The notes under the pieces were generated by a model, which ran no database searches, was not told the DNA's origin, and saw nothing but the letters and a program-made list of their open reading frames with translations. Position numbers and translations under genes: made by a program. A stretch of DNA of 64,000 nucleotides from Aurifilum marmelostoma (Eukaryota > Ascomycota > Sordariomycetes > Diaporthales > Cryphonectriaceae), in assembly GCA_027559495.1 (NCBI GenBank), contig JAMXSV010000024.1:248001-312000 (forward strand), written 5' to 3'. Below are positions 23,925-34,971 of the stretch, one piece after another (the stretch's first letter is position 1; each line of letters begins with the position of its first letter).

Positions 23925-26289
23925 TCACCATCCTTGTGCATGCATCAGGCTCCAATCCATTGTCGTCCAAAAGTCGTCCATGTCGACATCGATCAGCACA
24001 TTATTCCCTGTCAGGTCGGAGCTATCTCCTTGACATTGAGACTGTGAAGGGTACGGGTTGCCAACACCACCACCAGAGCTGTCGATCGATGCGAAAGTCT
24101 CTGCTGTGGCTAACGGTGATGGATTTTCCTCTTGTCTCTGACTCGGCTGAGGATTATGCTTCTGCTTCTGCAACCTGTCTCGAATATCTGACACCATCAG
24201 CGGGGCCGTCAACACCTCGTCCAGAGTCTCGTGTGTATTCTCATAGCACTCCCAGGCCTCAAGGACAAGCCGGGTGAAGGTTGAGAACGGCCCCTTGACC
24301 TCTGGCTTGGGCATGATGGCACGCAAAGCCGCTCGGGCCTCCCAGTTCTCGCTCATAACCTTCCAAGCCTCACCAGCCTGAGCCTGGGCGACCGCAGGCC
24401 GCCTTCTGAGGTGGTGCAGGATGTGAAAATAGGCCAAGATGGGGACGCAGAAGTCCACCCGCCAGAGGAACCCCTGAGTTAGGCGGGAATTCCTGAGCTT
24501 GGTGTCGCACTCGAGCATCCTCAGCGCGTGGGCGAGAGCTGTCAGGCGCTGGGTCTCTGTCTGCTGCGAGGGGTTGGCGGCGTGTCTTGAATAGTGTTCC
24601 AGCAGGCGTTGTCTGGCCATGTAGCCGCGTGCTGTCCAAATTGTCATGAAATGCAGCGGGTGACTGAGGTCGCAGCGTGCAAGGTACTGTCCCTCAATGA
24701 TCTTCTCTAGCGACAACAGAGTATTTCCCCGTCTCGGATGAGCCATAGCCTTCAAAGCTGGGTTGACGAAGTCGAGATGAAAGGAGGAATGCCGAATACA
24801 ATCTGCCATCTCGCTGAGGACGACAACGAAAAGTGCCTCGGTGGGCTTCTCATCAACTGCTGACGAGACAATAGAATCTGACCGCATCTCGAAATCACTA
24901 GCATTCTCAGGCCTCCTACAGTCCCAGGTAGGAATCAGCGATGTCGTCCCGTACTCTGTCATTTCGCAGACGCGCTGGTCAAACATGACTAGGGACCACC
25001 ACAGCCTTCGACGCATCTCAGCCTCGAGAGCATCATGTCGAGTATTGATAGACTCATCATGCAGGCCCATACGTTGTGCTGTGCGAATGACGCCAGCGAC
25101 GGCAGGTGCCAGAGACCGAGGATCACTTTGCGGTCGGATGGATATCTAGCACTCCCTCCTCAGTATATGTACTCGTCATGTATCTGGAATCAACATCATG
25201 TCTCGTATGGTTCGCTTACTAGATAGAGGTAAGAAGCAGTCAGCGCGTCGAGGCACTCACACCGCCAAAATCTGCATCTTCTCAGTGCGTGCCGACAGGC
25301 GGACTGATACCTTTCCAACACATCTCTCCTTGAGGATCCAAATAAGGAACGACACATGTCATCCGAGAGGCTCATGATGGCCACGCAGTAAATGCTAAAG
25401 ATTAGAGCTTCAAACGCAGGACTGATGCTGCCGCCCTGGCTAGCTGCCACATCGATGATGCGAGCTTGTAGGGTCGGCGAGTGAGTTACTCTGAGTAACG
25501 GGCTGATGTTCTCGAGATAAACCTGCCATATTCTGAACATTCGTCCTTGCTCTGCTTGCAAAGCAGGTGAGCCACCACCTGGCGGACATGGACCGAAGAG
25601 GAGATGGTCGTTGCCGTCATCGTCTACCTCGGGAGGAATGGGGTTCTCGGGCTTTTTTCTGTCGAGACGGTTGTTGTGCTTGCTTCTCTGTCCACCACTA
25701 AGCCTCATCTTCTCTGTAGAGATGCTTTCATTTTGGTCATCATCCAAGCCTTGTCCCTGCGCACGGGTCAGCAAAATTTTACCTATGTAAGGCGTCAAAG
25801 AAAAGGGATCATAAGTACGATTTGCATCACAGCATGCCTAAAGTTGCTGCGGCCAGGACCAAGCTGTTGAGAACCATGGTCACCCGCCTCTTTGCTCGAT
25901 ATATTTAGATCCCCATTGTCATTCTCACCATCCGTCGACGATGCGGTCCCGGCAACCACACCAGGCGAGCTGACAGCTGGATGGAGACCCTCAAAGGCGA
26001 TCTTGTGCCGTCGAAGTAATTCCTCATACCGACGCAGCCTATTCAGCAATTCTCGCTCCGGAAACCGAGGGCGCCGCGGCCTGGGCCCGGACTGGGCCAC
26101 ACATTGAGCCCCCGACTTGACGCACGCCGCACAGGGGAATCTGCGGTCGCACTTGATCTTGCGCTGCTGGCACGACCTGCATGAAAGCAGCCGCGTCCGC
26201 TTTGGGGCACCACTAGAATTTGATGCGGGCGATGATGCGGGTGTGATGATCTGTGTCTGCGTCTCGCCCAATGACTGTGACGTGAGCAT
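23925..26289 (-). CDS. Zn2Cys6 transcription factor, pump regulator candidate
   Basis: Predicted nuclear DNA-binding regulator of 742 residues. Three exons: 26289-25819, 25756-25220 and 25145-23925. The start is the first in-frame ATG (26289). The binuclear zinc cluster has Cys at residues 37, 40, 47, 53, 56 and 63 (CRSCQQRKIKC...CAACVKSGAQC), followed by a basic linker and a short heptad region (ELLNRLRRYEELLRRH) suited to dimerisation. The middle (about 230-550) is the fungal transcription-factor domain, with SYLYLISIR and AQRMGLH. The second intron (GTAAGC...CTAG, 74 nt) joins SYLYL to ISIR, as expected for the family. The first intron (25818-25757, GTACTT...GCAG) is less certain. The C-terminus is acidic with a Trp (DVDMDDFWTTMDW), a plausible activation domain. 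It is transcribed divergently from the MFS efflux gene at 27001. Confidence 0.88.
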
Positions 26290-26470
26290 CGCGGGCAGAG
26301 CAGAGCGGATCGACGGAATGGGCAAGATGATGGAGATGGGTAATAATGATGCCGTGGCGGACGAATAAAGCTCGTGTCCTGAATGCAGTTTCTTTTCTCT
26401 TTATTTTCTTTCGGTAACCTTACACCCAGTGAATTGCCATTTGTAGAGAGGAGAAAGAATGATCAGCCAG

Positions 26471-26568
26471 CTCGGATGTTGGAAATGTCCAAGCTGACAA
26501 TATCCGAGGCGTCGGTCAGGTCTAATACCCGAAGGTATGCCGCCCATCGGGTGTTAGAAAAATCCGAG
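26471..26568. promoter_or_regulatory. Putative operator: three ATCCGAG copies
   Basis: ATCCGAG occurs at 26502-26508 and 26562-26568, and as its reverse complement CTCGGAT at 26471-26477. The second copy is part of CCGAGGCGTCGG (26504-26515), a CCG-N6-CGG inverted repeat. A further inverted pair, CCCGA (26528-26532) and TCGGG (26547-26551), lies between copies. Zn2Cys6 dimers typically bind paired CGG triplets, and the adjacent gene encodes such a factor. Binding by that factor is inference. Confidence 0.55.
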
Positions 26569-26843
26569 GGGATGACATCCTCACGCTCTGTCGCAACAGA
26601 TTCTGTGCTTGTACATTATTAGTGTCGTACTTTTCTAATGCCCGTTCAATTGAAGAAATTTTCCTTGTTCAGCCCAGACAATGTGGGCTCTTTGCCCTGT
26701 ATTCTTGCTCCTAGAGCCAATAGATTCATCTCAAGGAATCTGGATAGACCAGTAGAAAACTTCCCAGGTTGACCACAGCCGTCAAGGCCTTGTAAATACG
26801 TTTGCCTCCTCGCTGTGGGCTGAGACTTATAGAATCATTCATG

Positions 26844-26849
26844 TATAAA
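26844..26849 (+). promoter_or_regulatory. Candidate TATA box of the efflux gene
   Basis: TATAAA lies 152 bases upstream of the ATG at 27001, within the divergent promoter. Confidence 0.5.
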
Positions 26850-27000
26850 GTCGCTCTACTCCCGGGCTAATTATCAGATGTGCATGCAACTCTGCGCAGA
26901 CCTGCACATATCATCATCTTGCTTGTTTGTCGAGTGTTTCTCACCTGCCTTGATCGACAAGTTCTGATCCTCGCGTTCCTCACACTTCATATTGTCCACG

Positions 27001-29032
27001 ATGTCTTCGTTACACTCGAACCACTCCGAGAAGATGCCAGATGGCTCAGCCTCCGCAGAGCCATCCACGGCCGACGGAACAAGCACGAGTGCTGTCGCCA
27101 CGCCAGAGGCCAGTACCAATGTCAACGTTGCAAAAGAGAAGCCCTCGACCACCAAGATGACATTATTACTGTCTGCGACTATAATGAGTGTGTTTCTACC
27201 TAGTCTAGACCGGACTATAGTTTCGACTGTACGCATCCTTGCATATCCCTCTCTATCCCCAGTCCAGAACTTTGCCTTCTCAAGAATCTCCCTCATCAAT
27301 AGATGGGACCACAAGCTGACCAGCAGAATGACCCCTTTTCCACAGGCTATACCACAAATCACCGACGAGTTCAACTCCCTGTCAGACGTTGGCTGGTACG
27401 GCAGCGCGTACCTGCTGACGTTTTGCGCATGTCAGCTGCTGTACGGCAAGATATACTCCTTCTTTCCCGTCAAGACAGTTCTCCTGTCAAGCATCCTCAT
27501 CTTCGAGGCTGCCTCTGCCCTCTGTGGAGCCGCTCCCAGCTCGACGGCCTTTATCGTGGGCAGGGCAATTGCTGGGATCGGCGCTGCCGGCATCACAACT
27601 GGAGCTGTATGAAATCCATCCAACCTCTGCCCTTGTCCTGAGTTGTCCAAATATCTGCATGCTGAGACTTGAGAGCCCCCTTTCAGATGGTTTCCATTGT
27701 CTTCATCGTCCCCCTCGAGAAGAGACCTATGATCCAGGGCCTCATGGGTGCCGTATTCGGAATCGCGACCATCATCGGGCCTCTCGTGGGCGGCGTCTTC
27801 ACATCAGACGTGACATGGCGGTGGTGCTTCTACCTCAACCTCCCCATCGGCGCAGCAGCCTCGGCCGTCATCATCCCGTTTCTCCACGCCGCCGACCGCG
27901 ACACCATGCATCTCCCGCTGCAGGAGAAGCTCAAACAGCTCGACCTGCCGGGAACCCTCGTCTTCGTCCCCGGTATCGTCTGTCTTGTCTTGGCCCTCCA
28001 GTGGGGCGGCCAGACCTACGCTGTAAGAGACGACGGTGACTATATGTTGATACATTATACATGCTTAGTACCCATGGATGCTGACAATCATAACGCAGTG
28101 GAACAGTGGACGTGTCATAGCCTTGCTCACTGTATCCTGCGTCCTTCTGGTTGCTTTTGCCGTGGTCCAGGTCAAGCTTCCTGCGACCGCAACACTTTCC
28201 CCTCGCATTCTCAAGCAGAGGACCGTCATCGCTGCTGCTTTCTCTGGCATCTGGCTCGGTGCTGGTAACTACATCTTTGGTAAGCAGGACCTGAGATGAA
28301 CCAGTCACTGTGGCGTGGCTAACGTATAGGACTCAACCAGTCTACTTTCTGCCCACCTGGTTCCAGTCCATCAAGGGCGTATCCGCACAAGAATCCGGTA
28401 TCCGTCTGCTGGCTTTGATGCTCCCAGTAGTACTCGGCAGCATAACCGGCGGTTTCATCAATAGCAAGATCGGCTACTACAGCCCTCTCGCACTCACAGG
28501 CTCCTGCATCATGACCACCGGGGCCGGTCTCCTCACGACCCTCAACGTCGACACGAGCACGGGAAGATGGATCGGCTACCAGCTCATGTACGGCCTCGGC
28601 TACGGGTGGTCCTTCCAGGTGCCCAACCTAGCAACACAGGTTGTACTGCCAAAGAAGGACATCCCGACGGGTCTGTCTTTTATGGTCTTCTCGCAGCTCC
28701 TGGGCTCGACCGTGTTCGTGTCGGTGGGCGAAAACGTGCTGAGCACGCAGCTCCTCCGCCGGCTCTCCGGGGTGGCGGGGATCGACGCGTCGCTGATTAC
28801 GACGAGCGGCGCGACAGCGCTGCTTGATTCTGTCCCCGCTGGTCTGAGAGAGAAGGTTCTAGTGTCGTATAACGAGGCGCTGCGGGTGGTGTTCTTGATT
28901 GGGCTGGTAGTGTGCTGTCTTGCTGTTCTCGGGCTTGCTGCGCTGGAGTGGAGGAGTGTGAAGCCGCAGGCTGCAAAGGGCGACAAGGAGAAGGTGGCTG
29001 ATTTAAAAGCAAATGAGCAGAAGGGAACGTGA
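27001..29032 (+). CDS. MFS drug efflux transporter (DHA2, 14-TM type)
   Basis: Predicted plasma-membrane antiporter of 565 residues. Five exons: 27001-27228, 27346-27606, 27687-28022, 28099-28279 and 28341-29032. Introns are 117, 80, 76 and 61 nt. The acceptor of the last one is the AG at 28339-28340, giving GNYIF then VYFLPTWFQ; an earlier TAG breaks the frame. Residues 1-53 are a Ser/Thr-rich cytosolic tail. Marks: SLDRTIVSTAIPQI in TM1 (the D-x-T-I-V motif of DHA2 pumps), WYGSAYLLTFCACQLLYGKIY, GRAIAGIGAAGI, GPLVGGVFT (motif C-like), WRWCFYLNLPIG, and the KGVSAQESG loop. Such pumps export toxins and fungicides. Pairing with a divergent Zn2Cys6 regulator supports an inducible efflux module. 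Intron 1 is stop-free and a multiple of three. Confidence 0.9.
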
Positions 29033-30155
29033 GCTGAGGAAATTGAAACTCTCTCAATGGAAGGCAAACAGGAATAAGGATGCGTTGGGATATGAGGTGA
29101 TCGAGGATAATTTGCTGGAGCAACTCCACACTATGATCTAATAATTGAATTATGAGTCGATATATAGTTCTAAGGAGGTGAACTTAAGAGGGCAAAGTCG
29201 ACAAGTAACCAGATCATCGCTTTAGGACGTCACATCTTTTCAAGGCCCTAACAACTTGTCAAGATTGATTTTCTTTTTGACAATCTCAAGTAGCTTTTTT
29301 CTTATGGATGCGAGAAGTTTTCAGGGCTCGTCGAGGATAATATTACAACAAATTTGTAAAGTGATAAGAAAAGCTGCTGTGCTGGGAGTCTTAATACCCG
29401 CAATATCATAATATCGAACACGCAGCCCCCATCCGACATGCAACCACACACGATGCTCAAATAAAAACCGTGGGGTTTCCCACGCATGCAGAAGAGAAAT
29501 ATGGAGCAGAATGGTCAGACCAGCAAAAAGCCAGTCAGTCAAGTGGTGTCACTATGATCCTCCGGGTAATTATCATCAGTTGTAAACGCGGCTCACGAGG
29601 TCTCTTTCAGCACTGGTCCAGGCACAGTACAGTCCTTGGGCTCCACCATGGAAACCCGTTATTTCCCGTCGTCGCCGCGATCTGCACTGCTTACTTCTTC
29701 ACTACAATTACTGTGTATGGTGAAAATATGGAGTTATTAGAGTTGCTACTCAACTGGGACGCCCCAGCACGAAGGTCGAAAGGGGCCCCAACGAGGCGAT
29801 AGATCAGATGGAACCGCGACTCGGGCCCCCCCTCCAGCACAGCGCGACGACGGGTGGTCTAATGGCGGACCCTCAGACAAAGCTAACTACCCCGTGTTGT
29901 AGAGCAATGGGGCCTAGATTGTCTCCTGACTGGTATGGAGTCGAGTCCAAAGACCTCCCAAGCAAAGCCATTTTTTTTAATTATTTTTTTTTTAGTTTCA
30001 CGCATATCAGACCCTGACTTCCTCTCTCTCCCTTGCTTCCCGCCCGGTCTCACGATCCAGCCCTTCAAGTAAACACTACCCTGAGTGACTCGTGAGTACT
30101 GCCCTCAACCACAACACCATCTCGACTCGATGAGACTTCCCAGCCAATCGCCACA
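29033..30155. other. Intergenic, no supported gene
   Basis: The first about 450 bases are AT-rich and probably 3' flank of the efflux gene. A T/A-rich tract (29970-29998) and a pyrimidine-rich leader precede the gene at 30156. No coding frame was recognised. Confidence 0.5.
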
Positions 30156-31016
30156 ATGCCCGCCGGCAAGACATCGTCTCCACCACCCTCCAGGCCCACG
30201 ACGATAGAAATCGTCACGCGCGGCGTCAAGGAGCCAAGCCCAGTCGGCACGACAACTTTGATCGGCCTGCGCGCCCTCGACCCGTTTCTCCAGTACCAGA
30301 TTCTCGCCCATGGCCTCGGCACCGGCATCCTGGCCAGGCTGGGCCTCTCGACCATCCCGCTGAGCGCCACAGTCGTTGCCGGCACGGGCATCAGGCTCAT
30401 TGACCGGCTTGGCCTGCCCCTCGAGCGGCTCATCCTCCTGGGCATGGCCGTAGGCTCCGCTGCTGAGCAGATCCTATGGGCGACATATCTGTCGCAGGAG
30501 CGGCTGCCTACGGAATCTGCACTTTTGGTCTCGGCCTGCAATACCTTCTGCAACAGCATCAACTCCCTGCTGCTCATCACGGCGGCGACCTCTGCAGCGC
30601 TGTCGGCCTGGCCGTTCACGATCCCCCTGCCTGGTGAGCGATGCCGCACGAGACTTTCCCTACCTGTCGCCGCCGGCGCGGTGCTGTACGTGGCGGGCAT
30701 GGCCTTGGAGAAGGTCTCAGAAATCCAGCGCAAACAATTCAAGGACAGACCTGAACATAAAGGCAGACTTTGTCGTGAGGGCCTGTGGGGCTGGGCAAGA
30801 CACATCAACTACGGCGGGCACACGCTGTGGAGGGCGGGCTATGCGCTCGCGGCTGGTGGCTGGGTCGCGGGTGCAGCTGCTGCCTCCTTCCAGGCCTGGT
30901 TCTTTGCGCGGAACGGCATGGTGTCCCTCGACTATTATATGTCGCGGAGATATAAAGACCAGTGGGGTCGGTACAAGGAGGATGTGCGGTGGAGGTTGCT
31001 CCCTGGCGTCTTCTGA
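30156..31016 (+). CDS. Polytopic membrane protein, steroid-reductase-like C-terminus
   Basis: Intronless, 286 residues; ATG at 30156 in context acaATGc. After a Pro/Ser-rich tail (1-20) there are about five to six hydrophobic segments. The C-terminal third carries ARHINYGGHTLWRAGYALAAGGW, then SLDYYMSRRYKDQWGRYKEDVRWRLLPGVF. The pattern of a 'RHxNYxG' segment and a final 'RYxxxVxWRLLPGxF' is shared by DUF1295, isoprenylcysteine methyltransferase and sterol/steroid reductase families, in which this part binds cofactor. The His-Asn-Tyr group is present. Activity and substrate are not readable. It is most like fungal DUF1295 proteins, usually annotated only as membrane proteins of the ER. The next gene is AFG1 on the same strand, 690 bases on, with no sign of co-transcription. 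Confidence 0.8.
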   Translation: MPAGKTSSPPPSRPTTIEIVTRGVKEPSPVGTTTLIGLRALDPFLQYQILAHGLGTGILARLGLSTIPLSATVVAGTGIRLIDRLGLPLERLILLGMAVGSAAEQILWATYLSQERLPTESALLVSACNTFCNSINSLLLITAATSAALSAWPFTIPLPGERCRTRLSLPVAAGAVLYVAGMALEKVSEIQRKQFKDRPEHKGRLCREGLWGWARHINYGGHTLWRAGYALAAGGWVAGAAAASFQAWFFARNGMVSLDYYMSRRYKDQWGRYKEDVRWRLLPGVF

Positions 31017-31593
31017 TGCAAGTGAAAGAGAGCACTGCTGGTGACCGAGGGGTGTATACGAGAGGATCTGGCCTCAGATATCTGTCTACAATGATGCATC
31101 TTTGACTGCTATGGCAGACATGAAGAAGACTATCGGGGGCCAGGTCCGCTATGCAGCGATGATCTGCGTGGTGAAGGTCGTAATATAAACCAAATTCATG
31201 TTCAAGACTTTATTTGAGAAATGGTTCGCATGTGACAGCAAGCCCCAGGCCTCACTACCGTGTACTTACAGCACCGCCGGTAGGCTGCTGGAGGGGCTAT
31301 ACCCCCTACGTCATAGGCTGGGTGTCAAAAGATTTAGCGGGTCGCCCGCCATAAATCTGACGGCCGAGGGCGGCGCTTGCGTGCTGGGGTGGGTTGTGCG
31401 GGTTTTGCGGGTTCGCCTCGGGATCTCAATCTACGGTACAACCCTTCTGTCCCAAATCAAACGTCCGACACGACCATCACGATCCTCCTCCTCCTCCTCC
31501 TATATCGCTCACCACCTCCTCTTCATCCTTATTCTTTTTATTTTTGCTTCTCTTATTTGATTTCCTCCGCAGATATGGTTACGACGATGCTAC

Positions 31594-31599
31594 TATAAA
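31594..31599 (+). promoter_or_regulatory. Candidate TATA box of AFG1
   Basis: TATAAA lies 110 bases before the ATG at 31709, after a CT-rich stretch. The interval 31017-31708 holds no other recognisable feature. Confidence 0.45.
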
Positions 31600-31708
31600 C
31601 AGCGAATAAACATAGAAAAGAAAAGAAGAGATACACAGACGATTATAAAGATAGACCCCGCCGCGACTTTTTTCTCTTTGCCTCGACACCACCTCCGAGA
31701 CACCGACG

Positions 31709-33611
31709 ATGCGCACATGCGCCTTCCGCGCTGCCCCTTCTCCAAGAGCATTCTCCACACCTCGGATATGTCTGACGTCTAGAGGTCAGAGGCAGCGAGC
31801 CATAGCTGCGAGGAGGCTGTTGCAGACAAAAGCTTCGCCCGGGAGGAGGCTGGCCACAAAGGATACCTTGCCATCGAGACCGACAGCGCGCATTGCATTC
31901 CCGGCTATTTTTGCTGCCGGACAGAGGAGGCCCGCATCGGTGGCCTCGGCGTCAATCGAGAATGGTGCGTGTTAGCCCGGGACCACAAGACACGGTCGTG
32001 AGGAAGAGGAGGATGTTGCCACAAAAGTCATTCCGCTGACATTGCCGACAGTCAATCGTGACGATATTGGGCCTATCCAGGAGTACGACCGCAGGGTTGC
32101 CGCGGGGCGCCTGAAGAATGATCCTCATCAGCGAGGTAGGTTCGAGGGAGAGGAAAATAACCTCTCTTGGCTCTCCTCCTGGGTGCTTTAGCTGACACCT
32201 GTCGTGCCAGGTATAATACAGAACTTGCAGCACCTGCACGATGAGCTCAGGCACTACGATGCCCCGACTGTCGTCCACCCCAGCGTCGATGACCTCCAGC
32301 CGTCGAAATCCCTCTTCTCCTTCTTCGGCGGTGGCAAGTCCAAAAAGGCGGCCCTCGGAGAGATACCGGCAAACCTCCCTCGAGGCCTCTACTTGTACGG
32401 CGATGTGGGCAGCGGCAAGACAATGCTGATGGATCTCTTCTACGACACCCTCCCCAGTACCGTCCGTTCCAAGACAAGAATACACTTCCACAACTTCATG
32501 CAGGATGTACATAGGCGTTTGCACCGCATGAAGATGGTGCACGGGAACGATATAGACGCTGTGCCCCTGGTCGCAGCAGATATCGCCGAGCACGGCAATG
32601 TCTTGTGCTTTGACGAGTTTCAGTGTACAGACGTGGCAGATGCCATGATTCTGCGGAGGTAAGGCAACAGGAAAACACCCTTTTTCTCATCTCTCATAGG
32701 AGCCTCGAGGACTACCGTTGGCTGACTCCTGGGCTCACAGGCTGCTCGAGGCGCTCATGTCACATGGTGTGGTGCTCGTGACTACTTCCAACAGACATCC
32801 AGATGAGCTTTACAAGAATGGCATCCAGCGCGAATCATTCGTGCCGGCTATCCACCTGCTGAAGAGCAGGCTCCACGTCATCAATCTCGACTCGCCAACC
32901 GACTACCGAAAGATACCCAGGCCCCCATCTGGTGTCTACCATACACCTCTCGACGCGCATGCCGACGACCACGCCGAGAAATGGTTCCGCTTCCTAGGTG
33001 ATCCCGACACCACCGAACCACACTCCGAAGTCCAACATGTGTGGGGTCGCGAGATCTTTGTCCCACGGGTCAGCGGGCGGTGCGCCTGGTTCACTTTTGA
33101 CGAGCTCATAAGGAAGCCAAAGTCGGCCGCCGACTTCATCGAGCTGACCCGCTCATACGATGCTTTTGTCGTCACCGAGGTGCCAGGGATGACGCTTCGC
33201 GAGAGAGACCTTGCGCGGCGCTTCATCACCTTTATCGACGCCGTGTACGAATCGCACGCCAAGCTGGTCCTGACCACTGCCAAGCCGCTTACTGAGCTAT
33301 TCACGTCCAAGGACGAGGTCGCCGAGTCTCTGCTCCAGGGCTCTGCCCACGAGTCGAACAGCGCCGAGGTTACACAAGTCATCAAGGACCTGATGGAGGA
33401 CCCGGAGAAGCAGGCACTAAAGCTCAAAGGGTCTGCGCTCTTTGCCAACGACGAGGAGGCCTTTGCCTTTTTCCGAGCCTTGTCACGGCTGACGGAGATG
33501 GGCTCGCAGGAGTGGGTTGAGAGGGGTATGGGTCTCGAGCAGCGTGGCGGCAAGCCGGAGCGGGATGGCTTTCTCAAAGCCCGCTCACGACAGATGGAGG
33601 ATTCCATGTAA
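31709..33611 (+). CDS. AFG1-family mitochondrial ATPase (LACE1 homologue)
   Basis: Predicted mitochondrial inner-membrane ATPase of 552 residues. Family members help degrade mitochondrially encoded respiratory subunits and remove damaged proteins. Four exons: 31709-31964, 32052-32135, 32211-32658 and 32741-33611; introns are 87, 75 and 82 nt with donors GTGCGT, GTAGGT and GTAAGG. Residues 1-80 are Arg/Ala/Ser-rich without acids, a mitochondrial targeting sequence. Then comes the family N-motif GPIQEYDRRVAAGRLKND, Walker A GDVGSGKT (about 177-184), IHFHNFMQDVHRRLH, Walker B VLCFDEFQ (244-251), the sensor-like VVLVTTSNRHPDELYKNGIQR, and AWFTFDELIRKPKSAADF. All catalytic motifs are intact. An AATAAA-type signal is at 33718. 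Family identity is secure; the exact role in this fungus is inferred. Confidence 0.95.
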
Positions 33612-34971
33612 CTGGTGAGAAGGGCTGTCCGAGTGTGATAGACGGGTTGGATACTTGTGATTTCTGGATACCTTGATTGCATAGCGATGCATCAATCTTT
33701 TTGGATGGCATCTTCGAATAAACAGCCTGAAATACTAACTTCGGCGATACCATCTGCTATATATACATATTATTTGCACTCCATGCCAACACTATGCTCT
33801 TCTTCAAGTTGCCTCTGGAGTCTTACTGATGAGCAGTCAACCTCGGCAGAGATATGAGGTCCGAGGAAGTATCATCATAGCATGGTTTGAAATAAATATA
33901 TTAGAGGACCTTTCGATGGCTGCTTGGTTATCAACATACAGAAGGAAAGGTAAATGATGTGCAAAGAGAGAGAAAAAGACAAGTAACAGAACCATAGTGA
34001 GAGAAGCCAGATCAAGGTTAAGGATGTGAAGGATAGGAGAAGAGTAAAAGATAATTACATACAGGAACTCGTGGAGCAACGGTTGCAATGTTCAAGGAGA
34101 AGCTATTGCTGATGTTGGCCTCTTAGATGAGAGCATCAACGATAGAAGCCGACTCAATAATGGTGAACCGGACGCTCTGAATAGTATTCCACTTGAGGAG
34201 GCTCATGATTATCTGTGCCATCCTGTGCCCCAAGGAGAGCTCGGGTGCGGACTTGTTGACCTATCCACTCACACGGGCAGAGCCCTGTCTCTGTCCCTAC
34301 CAAGATGAAGGTCAAGGTTACAATGGACACTTCTTTGAGTCAAACAGGACAATACAGCAGGCACGACCTCTGCCGAAGCGGAGCCTGAGTCGAAGCAAAT
34401 CCTCAAGGTGCTGTTGGTGATGCACGATCTGCTGGGCTTGACGAGGCGGAAGACTCTTCCAGAATTACTGATGTTACGACCTATCAAGAGGTGTCAAGAG
34501 TCAGGCTGTCGCTACTGGGCAAGACGAGAGACTACAATAACCTTTCAAAATCAAGTCAGCCTCGCAGCGTACCTGTTGCTCCGTCAACTCCCTCGCAGGT
34601 CGACCAACCCAAACACAAGCAAACCAAGTAAATGTAAGCACATCCGCTCACAAGTTCGTCATAATGCAAATGGTCATGGGTGTAAGTGTATACAGGTTCT
34701 TCGTGTCTTTTCGAAGTCCTGACACGAACCTTTCTAGTCTACTATAATACAAGCTACTGAGAATACATTTGGTATCTCGCCCGAGAATCTGCTTCCAACG
34801 CCGACCATGGCCACAGGTGAGATTGTATTGCAAATTCATGGTGTGAAACAACCCCTTAACTTCCCACGCCCATCCATTACCCTCCATACTTGACACACCC
34901 AGCTCCACAAGTGTGTGCAGCTAATGATTGGTTATCCACCCGGCCTGTCCGCACCCGCCTCACTGCCCTGC
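33612..34971. other. Convergent intergenic, no supported gene
   Basis: Lies between AFG1 (+) and the basic unknown protein (-). AT-rich in its first half. Short ORFs on both strands (34193-34487, 34408-34722) lack domains and codon character. Confidence 0.5.

Larger units (their letters stand above)
26290..27000. promoter_or_regulatory. Divergent promoter of regulator and efflux pump
   Basis: This 711-bp region is shared by two outward-facing genes. It has a TATAAA (26844-26849) 152 bases before the pump ATG, and a cluster of CCG-containing repeats on the regulator side, listed separately. No coding frame was seen. Confidence 0.7.
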
